A DNA stretch of 64,000 nucleotides from Streptococcaceae bacterium AF54-32pH5A (GCA_027682205.1 JAQDAD010000001.1:806001-870000), one strand, 5' to 3'. Counted from the first letter of the stretch, positions 29,020-37,964 are shown. The notes: generated from the letters alone by a model not told the origin. Numbers and translations: made by a program.

Positions 29020-29793
29020 TTATTGCTTACTAATACTATTTTCTAGTATTCCAATCTCGTTTAAAATGGTATTCAAATGATCTTGATAGTTTTTAATCAT
29101 ACTACTATCTAAGTAATTCTTAATTTTCTTCTGTTTTAGTCTCAACTCCCAATACTTACAAGCTAATTTCATGTAATTACAGTAGTCTTCTCTATTTATT
29201 ATTGGAGACTTACCTGATTCTATCAATTCGCTCATAAAATCTTTATCAATTCCATAAATATCTTTGACAAAATCAGAAGAACTGATGTAACTATCTAAAA
29301 ATTTCTCCAATTCCAATCTCTTTTTAATGAACATCCTAGACGCTCCAGCATTAATAATAGGAGTTTTAAAGCCATCATAATATTGATCAATAAAATAAAC
29401 AAAAGTATCAAATCGATCATTCCCTAGAGACTGTTTCGTATTATTTAATCCTCCAGCTTGAGGTAAAATACTTATGTTCATAGGAGAATAACGCACGACT
29501 CTAAGAGAGTCCTTTAAACTTTCAGAAATTTCAGCTTTACTAATAATCGACTCATAAAGTTTCCTTTTTGTAAAATCTATATTAAAAGATACATCTCCAC
29601 TAGCATAAATTGCAATCCCTTTATGAGAAAATAAAAACTTACTTTGATTTTTTTGACACAGGTTTTCTCCATAATATTTGATATAAAAATCCCAAGCAAC
29701 TTCATCTGCATCACTCTTAAATTCATGATGTGAGGCCAATGTTATTTCTACACTTGTTTGATTTTCTTCATTTTCATTTGACTTCATAAGCAC
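29020..29793 (-). CDS. Hypothetical AT-rich orphan gene
   Basis: A 257-residue protein, mostly hydrophilic, without signal peptide or membrane segment. The segment SILPQAGGLNNTKQSLGNDR followed by FDTFVYFIDQYY loosely resembles DUF6994-type proteins, but I am not certain. The gene is noticeably more AT-rich than its neighbours. It lies between the DUF1722 operon and the type I restriction remnants, in the accessory region. No function can be assigned. Confidence 0.6.
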   Translation of the reverse strand: MLMKSNENEENQTSVEITLASHHEFKSDADEVAWDFYIKYYGENLCQKNQSKFLFSHKGIAIYASGDVSFNIDFTKRKLYESIISKAEISESLKDSLRVVRYSPMNISILPQAGGLNNTKQSLGNDRFDTFVYFIDQYYDGFKTPIINAGASRMFIKKRLELEKFLDSYISSSDFVKDIYGIDKDFMSELIESGKSPIINREDYCNYMKLACKYWELRLKQKKIKNYLDSSMIKNYQDHLNTILNEIGILENSISKQ

Positions 29794-29803
29794 ACTTCCT
29801 TTG

Positions 29804-29884
29804 CTATATCCTTGTTTTCTCCTTCAAAAACTTTTTCAGCTCAGCATCAGCTTCTTGTATGGTTCCGTGGAATTGGTTCAGCAT
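29804..29884 (-). pseudogene. C-terminal gene scrap next to the hsdS scar
   Basis: A short reading frame (MLNQFHGTIQEADAELKKFL then KEKTRI and a stop) looks like the end of a larger charged, coiled-coil-ended protein. It overlaps the hsdS remnant in another frame. The parent gene is not identified. Confidence 0.35.
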
Positions 29885-29981
29885 TTCTTATAGTTCCGAA
29901 AACATTTTTTAATTTTTCTACATCCCATCCATCTTCATAATTTTGAAACCTAATTTGTGGAGTATTACTTTGTTTTTTCAT
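29847..29981 (-). pseudogene. hsdS N-terminal remnant
   Basis: The 44-codon frame starts MKKQSNTPQIRFQNYEDGW, which matches the usual N-terminus of streptococcal type I specificity subunits, and then diverges into unrelated sequence before a stop. It is a scar of a lost hsdS gene. Its ATG overlaps the last codons of the AlbA_2 gene by 17 bases. Confidence 0.6.
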
Positions 29982-31179
29982 ATAATTTATTTTTCCTATA
30001 CTCATCTAAAATATTTTTAACAACTTTGGTTACTGCTATTTCTTCTTTGTCCCATTTGCTATTCTGCTCATCTCCTTCATAGTTGTAACCTAAACAAACC
30101 TTCTCACTTTCTTTTTTTATTTCAACTAGAATATCAGCTTTATTGTCTTCAACATATTTTTTAATAGCTTCTCTTTCATCATCGTTTTTAAAAACTGGGA
30201 TTAAACTTAAATGTTGTCTTAGTGCTTCGCCATCTTGCTCAAGTAATTCCTCTAACAAATACATCAAATTAATTTCAACGGAGTCTGCTAAATAATAGTA
30301 AAAATTAGTTTTTAAATTTATATTGTTTACTCCTTCAAATAATTTTAAAAAATTATATCGTGGTTGAACAGACAATCCTCTATATTCATCAATGTAGTGA
30401 GAACTAAACTCCAATAAAATTGTTTGGTGATACTTTATCCGTAAAATCTCCCATGTGGTTCTTACGTTAGGATGGATGAGTGCATAAACTGGAGCTCGGA
30501 GTTCATCGTTCTGTGGATCATCAACTAATTCCATTGTATATTCAGGAAATTTCTCATAATACCAAGATCGAGTTTCATAATTCCCCTTCATCTCAGTCCA
30601 ATGATCGTGGTCAGTTATATAGTTAATAACACGTTCCTTAGGGAAAGGAATTAATCCAAATCTAAATTCGAATAATTTTTCAATATCGCCTATTTCTGCC
30701 TGATTATCAATTGCAGTATTTTTTGCACCTCGCCTTACGTATATTTGATTTTCTTTCACTTTATTATACTTTTTTGTCAAATAAAAAGGAACTTTACTAG
30801 ACTTTCTAATTACAAGAACTTCTATATTACCATCGTTAATACTTCTTAGCTCAACTGATGGTACACAATCTCCAGCCCAAGATAAATTGTGTAAAAAATC
30901 CTGATAACTTTCTTGTGTCCACTTATTAGAGAATTGCTTAACTCCTGTTATCTTAACTGGTTTATCTTGAATTCCCATGACAATGTATGCGTCCCGGTTA
31001 CTTAAATTATTTGCCATACAAATAATATCGTGGAGAAGGTCTCCCTTTTTCTTGTTCTTATCCTTTTCACTTTGACCTTCATAGAAATATGGCTTTTCTT
31101 TAAAATCCCAATATTCCCCTTCTGTTTCTTGATAAAAAAACTCTCTTACAATATCTTCAATTTCTTGATTCGTCAGCAT
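29965..31179 (-). CDS. Schlafen/AlbA_2-domain protein
   Basis: A 404-residue protein. The N-terminal 150 residues form a Schlafen-type AlbA_2 domain: EYWDFKEKPYF (22-32), LLHDIICMANNLSNRDAYIVMGIQD (48-72) and IYVRRGAKNTAID (146-158). The remaining 230 residues are unique and lack known motifs. AlbA_2 proteins bind nucleic acid or ATP and are frequent in type I restriction loci and defence islands. It overlaps the upstream HEPN-motif gene by 23 bases and has AAAGGAG before its ATG, so the two are one unit. Confidence 0.75.
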   Translation of the reverse strand: MLTNQEIEDIVREFFYQETEGEYWDFKEKPYFYEGQSEKDKNKKKGDLLHDIICMANNLSNRDAYIVMGIQDKPVKITGVKQFSNKWTQESYQDFLHNLSWAGDCVPSVELRSINDGNIEVLVIRKSSKVPFYLTKKYNKVKENQIYVRRGAKNTAIDNQAEIGDIEKLFEFRFGLIPFPKERVINYITDHDHWTEMKGNYETRSWYYEKFPEYTMELVDDPQNDELRAPVYALIHPNVRTTWEILRIKYHQTILLEFSSHYIDEYRGLSVQPRYNFLKLFEGVNNINLKTNFYYYLADSVEINLMYLLEELLEQDGEALRQHLSLIPVFKNDDEREAIKKYVEDNKADILVEIKKESEKVCLGYNYEGDEQNSKWDKEEIAVTKVVKNILDEYRKNKLYEKTK

Positions 31180-32203
31180 TAAAGCTCCTTTTCATTTTTG
31201 ATATTCTAGAAATCCCTTTTCTTCTCAGACCTTTTATTCTAGCATCTTTACTATTTCTAGTTTTTAACACATATAGTTGTACAAAGAAAGAATAAGCTAG
31301 AATAGCTTTTTGAACCATTAAATAATTCACATTTTTTTCATCAACTAAACCATGCATAAATAGATTTCTATTTAATGGGAGTGTTTCCTCATCATATTCT
31401 TCGTCTAAGTTTTCAAATCTCTTGAAGAGGTTTATCTCCCTAAAACCCTTATCATGATATTCAGAAATATAAGCAATATGAGAAATTAACTCTTTCAGGT
31501 ACTCATCATGATTCAAAGAATCCATAAAATTTCTAAACGATTCATGAGAGACTTTAATTTCAGATTTCTTTTTCTCTTGTTCTTGTAGTTGGAGTTTAGC
31601 AAGTACATTTTCAATTCTTTCACAGCAAAACATGACCATTGTTTTATACATTTTTAGCTGTTCAAGATTTTGTAGTTGACAAATCTCTTTATATGTTTTT
31701 AGAGATTTAGGAACAAAATCATAAACTGTTCTACCATATTTTTCCTCCCATAATGATAGATATTCCATCAGTACAATATTAGCTTCTTTTTGGTTTTCTA
31801 TTTCATATGGTCGCATTTCATCAATGAATAATAACGGAGGATAAATATCATAGTGCAAAAATTGTGCTATTTTTCTTTTATCAAGCTCCTCTAAATCTTT
31901 TCTATATTTTTCAAAATCAAGTGAAGAAAAAGTATCTATTATCGATTTAAATGTATAAGAATAAGACTCAGTTATCTTATCAATTACTGATAGCATTGGA
32001 CGAAAATCTATTTTTGGTATCTTTATTTGTGATAATATTTTTAAAGACGCCTCAGCAATTGAGCTCATCTTTTCAGAAATATCTAAATTGATTTTTTGAA
32101 AGTTAACTCTAACTTCTTCTATACTTAAAGGCTTTGAGTGTATTTCTATAGTTACTCCCTCTGATTCCTTTTTATTCTTTTCTTCACTATTACAATCTAT
32201 CAT
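31157..32203 (-). CDS. HEPN-motif protein, partner of the AlbA_2 gene
   Basis: A 348-residue protein of no recognised family. Near the C-terminus it has RNLFMHG (Arg279, His284), which fits the R-X4-H signature of HEPN ribonucleases, preceded by a helical stretch; the motif begins LPLNRNLFMHGLVDE. The N-terminal half is strongly helical. I chose ATG 32203, five bases after GGGGAG; an in-frame ATG at 32218 overlaps this site. It has its own extended -10 promoter and is followed by the AlbA_2 gene. A toxin or defence effector role is inferred, not shown. Confidence 0.6.
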   Translation of the reverse strand: MIDCNSEEKNKKESEGVTIEIHSKPLSIEEVRVNFQKINLDISEKMSSIAEASLKILSQIKIPKIDFRPMLSVIDKITESYSYTFKSIIDTFSSLDFEKYRKDLEELDKRKIAQFLHYDIYPPLLFIDEMRPYEIENQKEANIVLMEYLSLWEEKYGRTVYDFVPKSLKTYKEICQLQNLEQLKMYKTMVMFCCERIENVLAKLQLQEQEKKKSEIKVSHESFRNFMDSLNHDEYLKELISHIAYISEYHDKGFREINLFKRFENLDEEYDEETLPLNRNLFMHGLVDEKNVNYLMVQKAILAYSFFVQLYVLKTRNSKDARIKGLRRKGISRISKMKRSFNADESRN

Positions 32204-32274
32204 GAACTCTCCCCTCATTGAACTTAATAGACAAAAAAAATAAATCTTCTTCTTTTCGATGAATTGCTAACTAA

Positions 32275-32280
32275 ATTATA
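32275..32280 (-). promoter_or_regulatory. Extended -10 promoter of the HEPN/AlbA_2 pair
   Basis: TATAAT preceded by TGG on the minus strand, about 70 bases before the ATG at 32203. It follows directly after the DUF6261 terminator. Confidence 0.65.
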
Positions 32281-32295
32281 CCACGAATCCACCAA

Positions 32296-32336
32296 AAAAC
32301 GCCTTTAGATAATAATATATCTAAAGGCGTTTGTTT
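32296..32336. terminator. Strong terminator of the DUF6261 gene
   Basis: ACGCCTTTAGATA pairs with ATATCTAAAGGCGT (32299-32330), with a six-T run on the minus strand and T residues on the plus strand. Confidence 0.9.
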
Positions 32337-33098
32337 TTATCCTGCTACTTGTTCTGCTTCTTCTACTTTTACTTTTTTCTCCTTCTTACTTGAGCCAGTC
32401 AATCGTCGCTTGCTATCTCGGATTGTATTGAGGTCTTTAAGGAGTTTGGTCAGGTGCTCTTTTTCAGGATAGGCTTCTGCGCTGGCTGCGGTATAGCGCA
32501 TAAAGAGGTCGTAGATGCTGGTTAGTTCGGTACGGACTTGTCTGGTCTTGCCGACTTCCTTGGCAGACTTATGCGCACGCGCCTGACTTTCCACCTTATC
32601 ATACTCCTCCTGCGCACTGATCACCGCCGTCAGCATAGGTGTCAATCCTAGACTAGTAACTGCTGTTTGGTAAGGTTCTTCGCTTAGGGTTTTAAGCAGA
32701 CTCTTGATTTCTGCCGTTTCCACATCATTGCTATGCTTGGTGATGTCCTTGTACTTGGCAAAGACTGGTTTCAAGGTCTCATGGGCTTCTTTGAGTTTGG
32801 TCTCCTTAATCTTAGCAAATCCTCGATGAAGAGTAAAGAGACCTACTAGGGCACTGTCACGATTTCGATCGACTTCGGTCAGGTTCGTCGTCTCTTTCTT
32901 TTCTACGATAGCGAGTTGGCCTTGGAAGTCTGCTAGCTTGCTCTTGAAGGAATCCAGATGCTTGCTATACATAGGCTCGTCCTTATGTGCCTTAGCAAAG
33001 ACTTCTAGTAGTTGACCCGTGTCAACCATGAGACTTTCAAACTCACGGTTGGTAAAGTTGGTATAGCTTAGCGGACGGATGGTGAATGTTTTTGTCAT
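32337..33098 (-). CDS. DUF6261 family protein
   Basis: A 253-residue, almost entirely helical protein (MTKTFTIRPLSYTNFTNREF, then repeated charged helices) that fits the DUF6261 family. The Lys/Glu-rich tail (SSKKEKKVKVEEAEQ) suggests a flexible end. The function of the family is unknown. The upstream region contains the terminator of the helicase transcript and the palindrome array. Confidence 0.65.
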   Translation of the reverse strand: MTKTFTIRPLSYTNFTNREFESLMVDTGQLLEVFAKAHKDEPMYSKHLDSFKSKLADFQGQLAIVEKKETTNLTEVDRNRDSALVGLFTLHRGFAKIKETKLKEAHETLKPVFAKYKDITKHSNDVETAEIKSLLKTLSEEPYQTAVTSLGLTPMLTAVISAQEEYDKVESQARAHKSAKEVGKTRQVRTELTSIYDLFMRYTAASAEAYPEKEHLTKLLKDLNTIRDSKRRLTGSSKKEKKVKVEEAEQVAG

Positions 33099-33353
33099 GA
33101 TGATAACCTTTCTTTTTTCATTATTTCAAAAAGGAGTTTCCCCTTAAATTTATAAATCCATTCTAACAGTTACCTGAAAAATTTTGTCTCTCATCCGCTC
33201 AACTATCTACTTTATCATCCCAACAGCACTTTTTTTGTCTATTTCTTACTTTTACAGGATAAATCAGCCATTTCAGAAACAAAAAATCCCTATCTGACTG
33301 GAAACATATCTGTCTGTCAGATAGAGACTCTTACTATTTTTAGATTTTAACTT
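33099..33353. other. Intergenic region upstream of DUF6261
   Basis: Contains the DUF6261 promoter, not fixed precisely, and at 33281-33330 the terminator of the helicase operon. I see no gene. Confidence 0.5.
33281..33326 (-). terminator. Terminator of the helicase operon
   Basis: CCCTATCTGACTG (33288-33300) pairs with CTGTCAGATAGAG (33314-33326) and is followed on the minus strand by six T. The palindrome array lies between it and the helicase stop. Confidence 0.75.
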
Positions 33354-33534
33354 TTCTAGCTTTAGAATACATCTAAACTTTAGGAAAGACGACTGTTCGA
33401 AAGCTCGAAGACCTCTAAACTTTCTCAGATAGACTATTCGAAGCTTAGAATACTCATAAATTTATGTATTTCTTATCATTCTAAGTTTAGAATGCATATA
33501 AGCTTTAGTAAATTCATATCTTCGAAACTTCGAA
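33354..33534. repeat. Array of five 14-bp palindromes, 41-42 bp apart
   Basis: The palindromes start at 33354, 33396, 33437, 33479 and 33521, each about 42 bases apart (42, 41, 42, 42). Their sequences are TTCTAGCTTTAGAA, TTCGAAAGCTCGAA, TTCGAAGCTTAGAA, TTCTAAGTTTAGAA and TTCGAAACTTCGAA, a degenerate TTC-AA-TT-GAA dyad. The 27-28-base spacers are also weakly alike (CTAAACTTT, ATAAGCTTT). The period equals four turns of B-DNA, so identical faces are presented. Confidence 0.8.
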
Positions 33535-33546
33535 TAGCTACCTACC

Positions 33547-35382
33547 CTACTCTAATCGGCTTTTAACCTTCTTCTTAGTCAAGATACGGTCATTTTTGTT
33601 AGAGAGAGCTTTGATACGAGCTTCGAGAAGGATTTTCCGTCCGGCCTCTGTTCGTGTGTAGACGAGGTGATAGCGTCCGATAGTTGGCGTCAGAAAGTCA
33701 AGGAATTTCTGCGCTTCTTCCTTGCGCTTGTCAAAAAGACTAGGCACGACATAGTAAGGTGACTGACCTTGTCGGACTTTCTCTGCCTCCAAGAGATAGC
33801 GCTGGTTGTCCACTGGAGCAAAGAATTCTCCCACAGTCTGCGCAAACAATTCCTTATCTCTCATACTACCTCCCTTGAGATAGGCGAAAACCAAATAATT
33901 TTCCTTATCCTCCTCTACCTGAACACGAGATTGGTCATCTGTTAGATGCCCCGAATCTAGCAGAGCCTTTCGGATCTGCTCACCCAGAGACTGCAAGCGT
34001 TTATAGGGACTCTTATAGCAGAGGTAGCGCCAAGATGCAAAGGCCAAAAAGAGGAGACAGGCTGCTGTAAGCCACCAAACTCCAGTCAGTCTCAGTCTAA
34101 ACAACAAGGCCAACAAATCCACTGCCAACAAGAGCAAAGACATGCGTACCCATTTTAATGCATCAAACTGGAGCATGATTGGAATTTTCTGTTTTTGAGT
34201 CGCAACTTCAGTGACAATCTCAAATTGATCTGCCACTACGAGAGAATCGTACCATTTTTTGCGCAAACCTGCTCGATCCTTGGATAACATCTTAATCCGT
34301 TCGTTATACTCTCTGATTTGCTTTTTCTTAAAAGGGGGCTTTGGAAACTCCAAGCGATCCAAACCAGTCTCAATACTCTCCTGATTATAGGCCAAGCCAA
34401 GAAAATGCTCCATCCGTCGCGACAAGGTCTGCAGATCCTGATTGCTCTCTGCTCTAGGCTCCTCACCAGGAAGAGTGATAAGTGCTTGCGCTTGAACGGC
34501 TACCAGATGCCAGATGTTACTGGTCTTTTCTGGATGTCCCGGCCAGATACGAATGGCACGTCCACGCATCTGATTACTCAGCATAAAGCTCCCCACAAAA
34601 CTTCCAAGGATTAAAGAATTGACACAAGGGGCATCCCAACCCTCTCCGAGGAGAGATTTGGTTCCAACTAGGACTTGGATCCGACCGCGTTGGAAAAGTT
34701 CCGTCACCGCCGCTACAATACCCTTAGCCGTACTAGGGAATCCCACCAGTACATAATCTTCTTGGTCTAACTGACCAATAGACGAAAAACTAAGATAAAC
34801 CTGAGGCAAGAGTTCTTTCAACTCTGCTGCCACATTGGTGGGAAGAATAACGACACTCCCTGACAAGACAGACAAAGATACAGGTATCTCATGCTCCTGA
34901 GCTTTGCGACGAATGCTTTCAAAATAAGGGAGAACCCCCAACTGAGAAATGGTTGCCTGATTATCTCCCAGATAGGTGGCAAAATCCTTGCGAATATAGT
35001 CAGCTAGTACTAACTGTCTCAGTTCCTGACCTAGACTCTCATACTCTGCCCAGAAGATATCGGCAATGGCAGACAACTTCCCCAGAGATTGGGTTAAAAG
35101 CTGGTCAGAAGCCTTAGACTTAACTAGAGAAACCTGTCGCTGTTCGATCAACCCCCGTGCTTTCAAATCGGATTCTAACTTTTCCCTAAATCCATCTGGA
35201 TCCTCATACCAATCTGGAGTTTGATAGAGAAGGCTCTGCAACAACAGCTCGAGCCAGTAGGAGTTCACCTGAGGCAGACGTTTCGCCCCCAAAAGATGCT
35301 CTAAAGAGTCAGGAATGGTCAACCCCTGAGAATGCATATAAATCAACATAGCGGACAAATACTTGGGATCCTCTAAGAGCAA
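33547..35382 (-). pseudogene. Helicase, C-terminal part (frameshifted)
   Basis: A 611-residue reading frame carrying the second RecA-like domain of an SF2 helicase (GTKSLLGEGWDAP about 240-252, QMRGRAIR 271-278), then two membrane helices (about 414-430 and 434-451) and a basic C-terminal domain. It starts at a TTG immediately after a TGA in its own frame and overlaps the end of the N-terminal frame by ten bases. Adding one T to the run at about 35382 would join the two parts into one protein of about 880 residues, so it is probably a frameshift rather than a separate gene. Confidence 0.6.
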
Positions 35383-36188
35383 TCAGATGAAATATCCCCT
35401 TTGAGGACCTTTGAATCTGCTACAAATGTTTGAAAATCAGGATCGACTATAAGGTGATGAATATAGTCCCACTTAGTCTCCTCAAACCGCTTGAGACGTT
35501 CCGACTCTTCAGCTGTTGGTGAACACACATAGACAAAATCCTGATGAGGGCAGAGGGTGTCTTCCTTGACTAGTTCGGGTACCGTGATTTCTTGATCGAT
35601 TTCCCCGCACATTCGGATATAGCGTTCCCAGAGTTCTGGCTCGCTGTCATATGGCGGTGTGGCTGTCAGGGAGATGACTTGCAGCTGTTCATACTGCTTG
35701 CGAAAGGCTTCCAGACTTTTCCACCATTCATTTCGCAGATGGTGGCATTCATCCAAGCAAAGAGTCGCAACTTTCTGAGCTCTTAGGCTTGCAAGCAAAT
35801 CAAACCCCTCAAAATCCTCTGCTTCTCCATCTTCTTGTGATTGTAATTGGTTTATGGCACTATGAAAAGCCTGATAGGTCACAATCGTTAGTGCCTTCAT
35901 CTCCTTTAAGTTTTGGGAAACGAGATCTGAAATCTTCTGTTCGTTCTCTAAAAAGGCTGTTTGAATCCTGTCCACCCATTGTTCTCGAATGGTGACAGTC
36001 GGAACCAAGACAAGGGCTGGATTGCCAAAACGAGCTATTAGCTCGATACCAATGGTTGTCTTTCCAGACCCTGGTGCGGCCACTAGATGAACATGACCAT
36101 CTGCTTGATAGTCTTGAAAACGATCCAAGACCTGTTTTTGGTACTTTCTCCATCTTCCTTTAAAGTTTAAATCTAACATTTCTTTCAC
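35373..36188 (-). pseudogene. DEAD/DEAH helicase, N-terminal part (frameshifted)
   Basis: A 271-residue frame with the first RecA-like domain: Walker A APGSGKTT (38-45), DECHH (146-150, Walker B) and LTATPP (about 174-179). The last residues (KGDISSDCS) end in a TAG where the C-terminal frame begins. No other genes in the operon. With the C-terminal part it would form a complete superfamily 2 DNA/RNA helicase. Confidence 0.65.
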
Positions 36189-36277
36189 CGTTATATCTCT
36201 TGACTTACTCCTTTAATTGTACCACACTTATATAAAAAGCAAGATAAGGAATCAAATTAGTCTTTATAAGAAAAATA

Positions 36278-36286
36278 TGGTATAGT
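36278..36286 (+). promoter_or_regulatory. Extended -10 promoter of the TVP38 gene
   Basis: TGG directly before TATAGT, about 30 bases ahead of the ATG. Confidence 0.55.
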
Positions 36287-36314
36287 AGAATCATACTATC
36301 TATAAGGAGTTTCT

Positions 36315-36932
36315 ATGTCACAGCACAAGCAAATGAAAGCTGTTTCTCCCCTTCTGCAGCAAGTCATCAATATCTCATCCATCGTCGGGGGAGTCGGCAC
36401 CTTGATTTTCTGTATTTGGGCCTATCAGGCAGGAGTTTTACAGTCCAAGGAAACCCTATCGGCCTTTATCCAGCAAGCTGGGATTTGGGGGCCACCACTC
36501 TTTATCTTTCTACAGATTCTACAAACCGTTGTTCCGATCATTCCGGGTGCTTTGACCTCAGTGGCTGGGGTCTTTATTTACGGCCACATCATCGGGACTA
36601 TCTATAACTATATCGGCATCGTGATTGGCTGTGCCATTATCTTTTACCTCGTGCGTCTCTACGGGGCTGCCTTTGTCCAGTCCGTCGTCAGCAAGCGCAC
36701 CTATGATAAGTACATCGGCTGGTTAGATAAGGGCAATCGCTTCGAACGTTTCTTTATCTTTATGATGATCTGGCCAGTTAGCCCAGCTGACTTTCTCTGC
36801 ATGCTGGCTGCCCTTACCAAGATGACCTTTAAGCGCTATATGATTATCATCGTTTTGACCAAGCCCTTTACCCTAGTGGTTTATACTTATGGTTTGACCT
36901 ATATTATTGATTTCTTCTGGCAGATGTTTTGA
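36315..36932 (+). CDS. TVP38/TMEM64 (DedA-like) membrane protein
   Basis: A 205-residue protein with about five hydrophobic helices. QTVVPIIPGALTSVAGVFIYGHIIGTIYNYIGIVIG is the conserved re-entrant SNARE-associated/DedA segment, with its proline-glycine pattern. Relatives are linked to lipid scrambling and membrane homeostasis. AAGGAG precedes the ATG. Confidence 0.85.
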   Translation: MSQHKQMKAVSPLLQQVINISSIVGGVGTLIFCIWAYQAGVLQSKETLSAFIQQAGIWGPPLFIFLQILQTVVPIIPGALTSVAGVFIYGHIIGTIYNYIGIVIGCAIIFYLVRLYGAAFVQSVVSKRTYDKYIGWLDKGNRFERFFIFMMIWPVSPADFLCMLAALTKMTFKRYMIIIVLTKPFTLVVYTYGLTYIIDFFWQMF

Positions 36933-36937
36933 GAATA

Positions 36938-36970
36938 GAAAAATCCGTTTGGTTTCCCAAGCGGATTTTA
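36938..36970. terminator. Bidirectional terminator
   Basis: AAAATCCGTTTGG pairs with CCAAGCGGATTTT around a short loop, between the TVP38 and fructokinase genes. Confidence 0.8.
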
Positions 36971-36974
36971 TGGT

Positions 36975-37862
36975 TTATTTTGAGACTTCTTTTGCAAGGA
37001 CAAAGTTCCCAAGTGTTGCGGAACCATTGCCTGCGACCGCTGGAGTCACGATGTAGTCACGAACGTCTGGTACTGGTAAATAGCCGTTGAGAAGAGCTGT
37101 GAATTTCTCACGCACACGGTCCAGCATGTGTTGTTGGGCCATGACTCCACCACCAAAGACAATCACATCTGGACGGAAAGTCACTGTAGCGTTGACCGCA
37201 GCTTGAGCGATATAGTAGGCTTGGACGTCCCAGACAGAGTTATTGAGTTCGATGTTTTCACCACGAATACCTGTACGAGCTTCCAAACTTGGACCAGCTG
37301 CGAAGCCTTCCAAACATCCCTTGTGGAATGGACAAACACCATTAAACTCTTTCTCCTCGTCCATTGGGTGTTTGGCTACATAGTAGTGACCCATTTCAGG
37401 GTGACCCACACCACCGATAAACTCACCACGTTGGATGACACCTGCACCGATTCCTGTACCGATAGTGTAGTAGACCAAGTTTTCGATACGACCGCCAGCA
37501 TTGTTACGAGCAACTACTTCACCGTAGGCAGAGCTGTTTACGTCTGTGGTGAAGTACATTGGCACGTTTAGGGCGCGACGAAGGGCACCAAGCAAGTCTA
37601 CATTTGCCCAGTTTGGTTTTGGAGTCGTTGTGATAAAGCCATAAGTTTTTGAGTTTTTGTCGATATCGATTGGACCAAATGATCCGACAGCAAGACCAGC
37701 AAGATTATCAAATTTTGAAAAGAACTCGATGGTTTTATCGAGGGTCTCGATAGGAGTTGTTGTAGGAAATTGTGTTTTTTCTACAATGTTAAAATTTTCA
37801 TCTCCGACAGCACAGACAAACTTTGTACCGCCTGCTTCTAAGCTTCCGTATAATTTTGTCAT
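36975..37862 (-). CDS. scrK: Fructokinase (ROK family)
   Basis: A 295-residue ROK sugar kinase that phosphorylates the fructose released from sucrose-6-phosphate. The ATP-binding YGSLEAGGTKFVCAVG (residues 4-19), YTIGTGIGAGVI, and the zinc motif GHPEMGHYYVAKH through CPFHKGCLEG are present. I start at ATG 37862 behind AGAGG; the longer open frame is unsupported. It lies 158 bases from scrA and is transcribed the same way. Confidence 0.93.
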   Translation of the reverse strand: MTKLYGSLEAGGTKFVCAVGDENFNIVEKTQFPTTTPIETLDKTIEFFSKFDNLAGLAVGSFGPIDIDKNSKTYGFITTTPKPNWANVDLLGALRRALNVPMYFTTDVNSSAYGEVVARNNAGGRIENLVYYTIGTGIGAGVIQRGEFIGGVGHPEMGHYYVAKHPMDEEKEFNGVCPFHKGCLEGFAAGPSLEARTGIRGENIELNNSVWDVQAYYIAQAAVNATVTFRPDVIVFGGGVMAQQHMLDRVREKFTALLNGYLPVPDVRDYIVTPAVAGNGSATLGNFVLAKEVSK

Positions 37863-37964
37863 GATAAACCTCTTATCTTTATTTTCTCTATTATAGCACA
37901 TTTTGAAAGTCTACATTTCTCTATATTTTAGATTTTCCTCTGTAAATCTTACCATCTAAGTAAA

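Noticed and set aside
33354..33534. CRISPR array
   Set aside because: The repeats are only 14 bases, are degenerate and palindromic, the spacers resemble one another, and no cas gene is present.
33547..35382. Helicase C-terminal part as an independent gene
   Set aside because: It starts at a TTG directly after a stop, has no ribosome site, and completes the domain order of the upstream frame.
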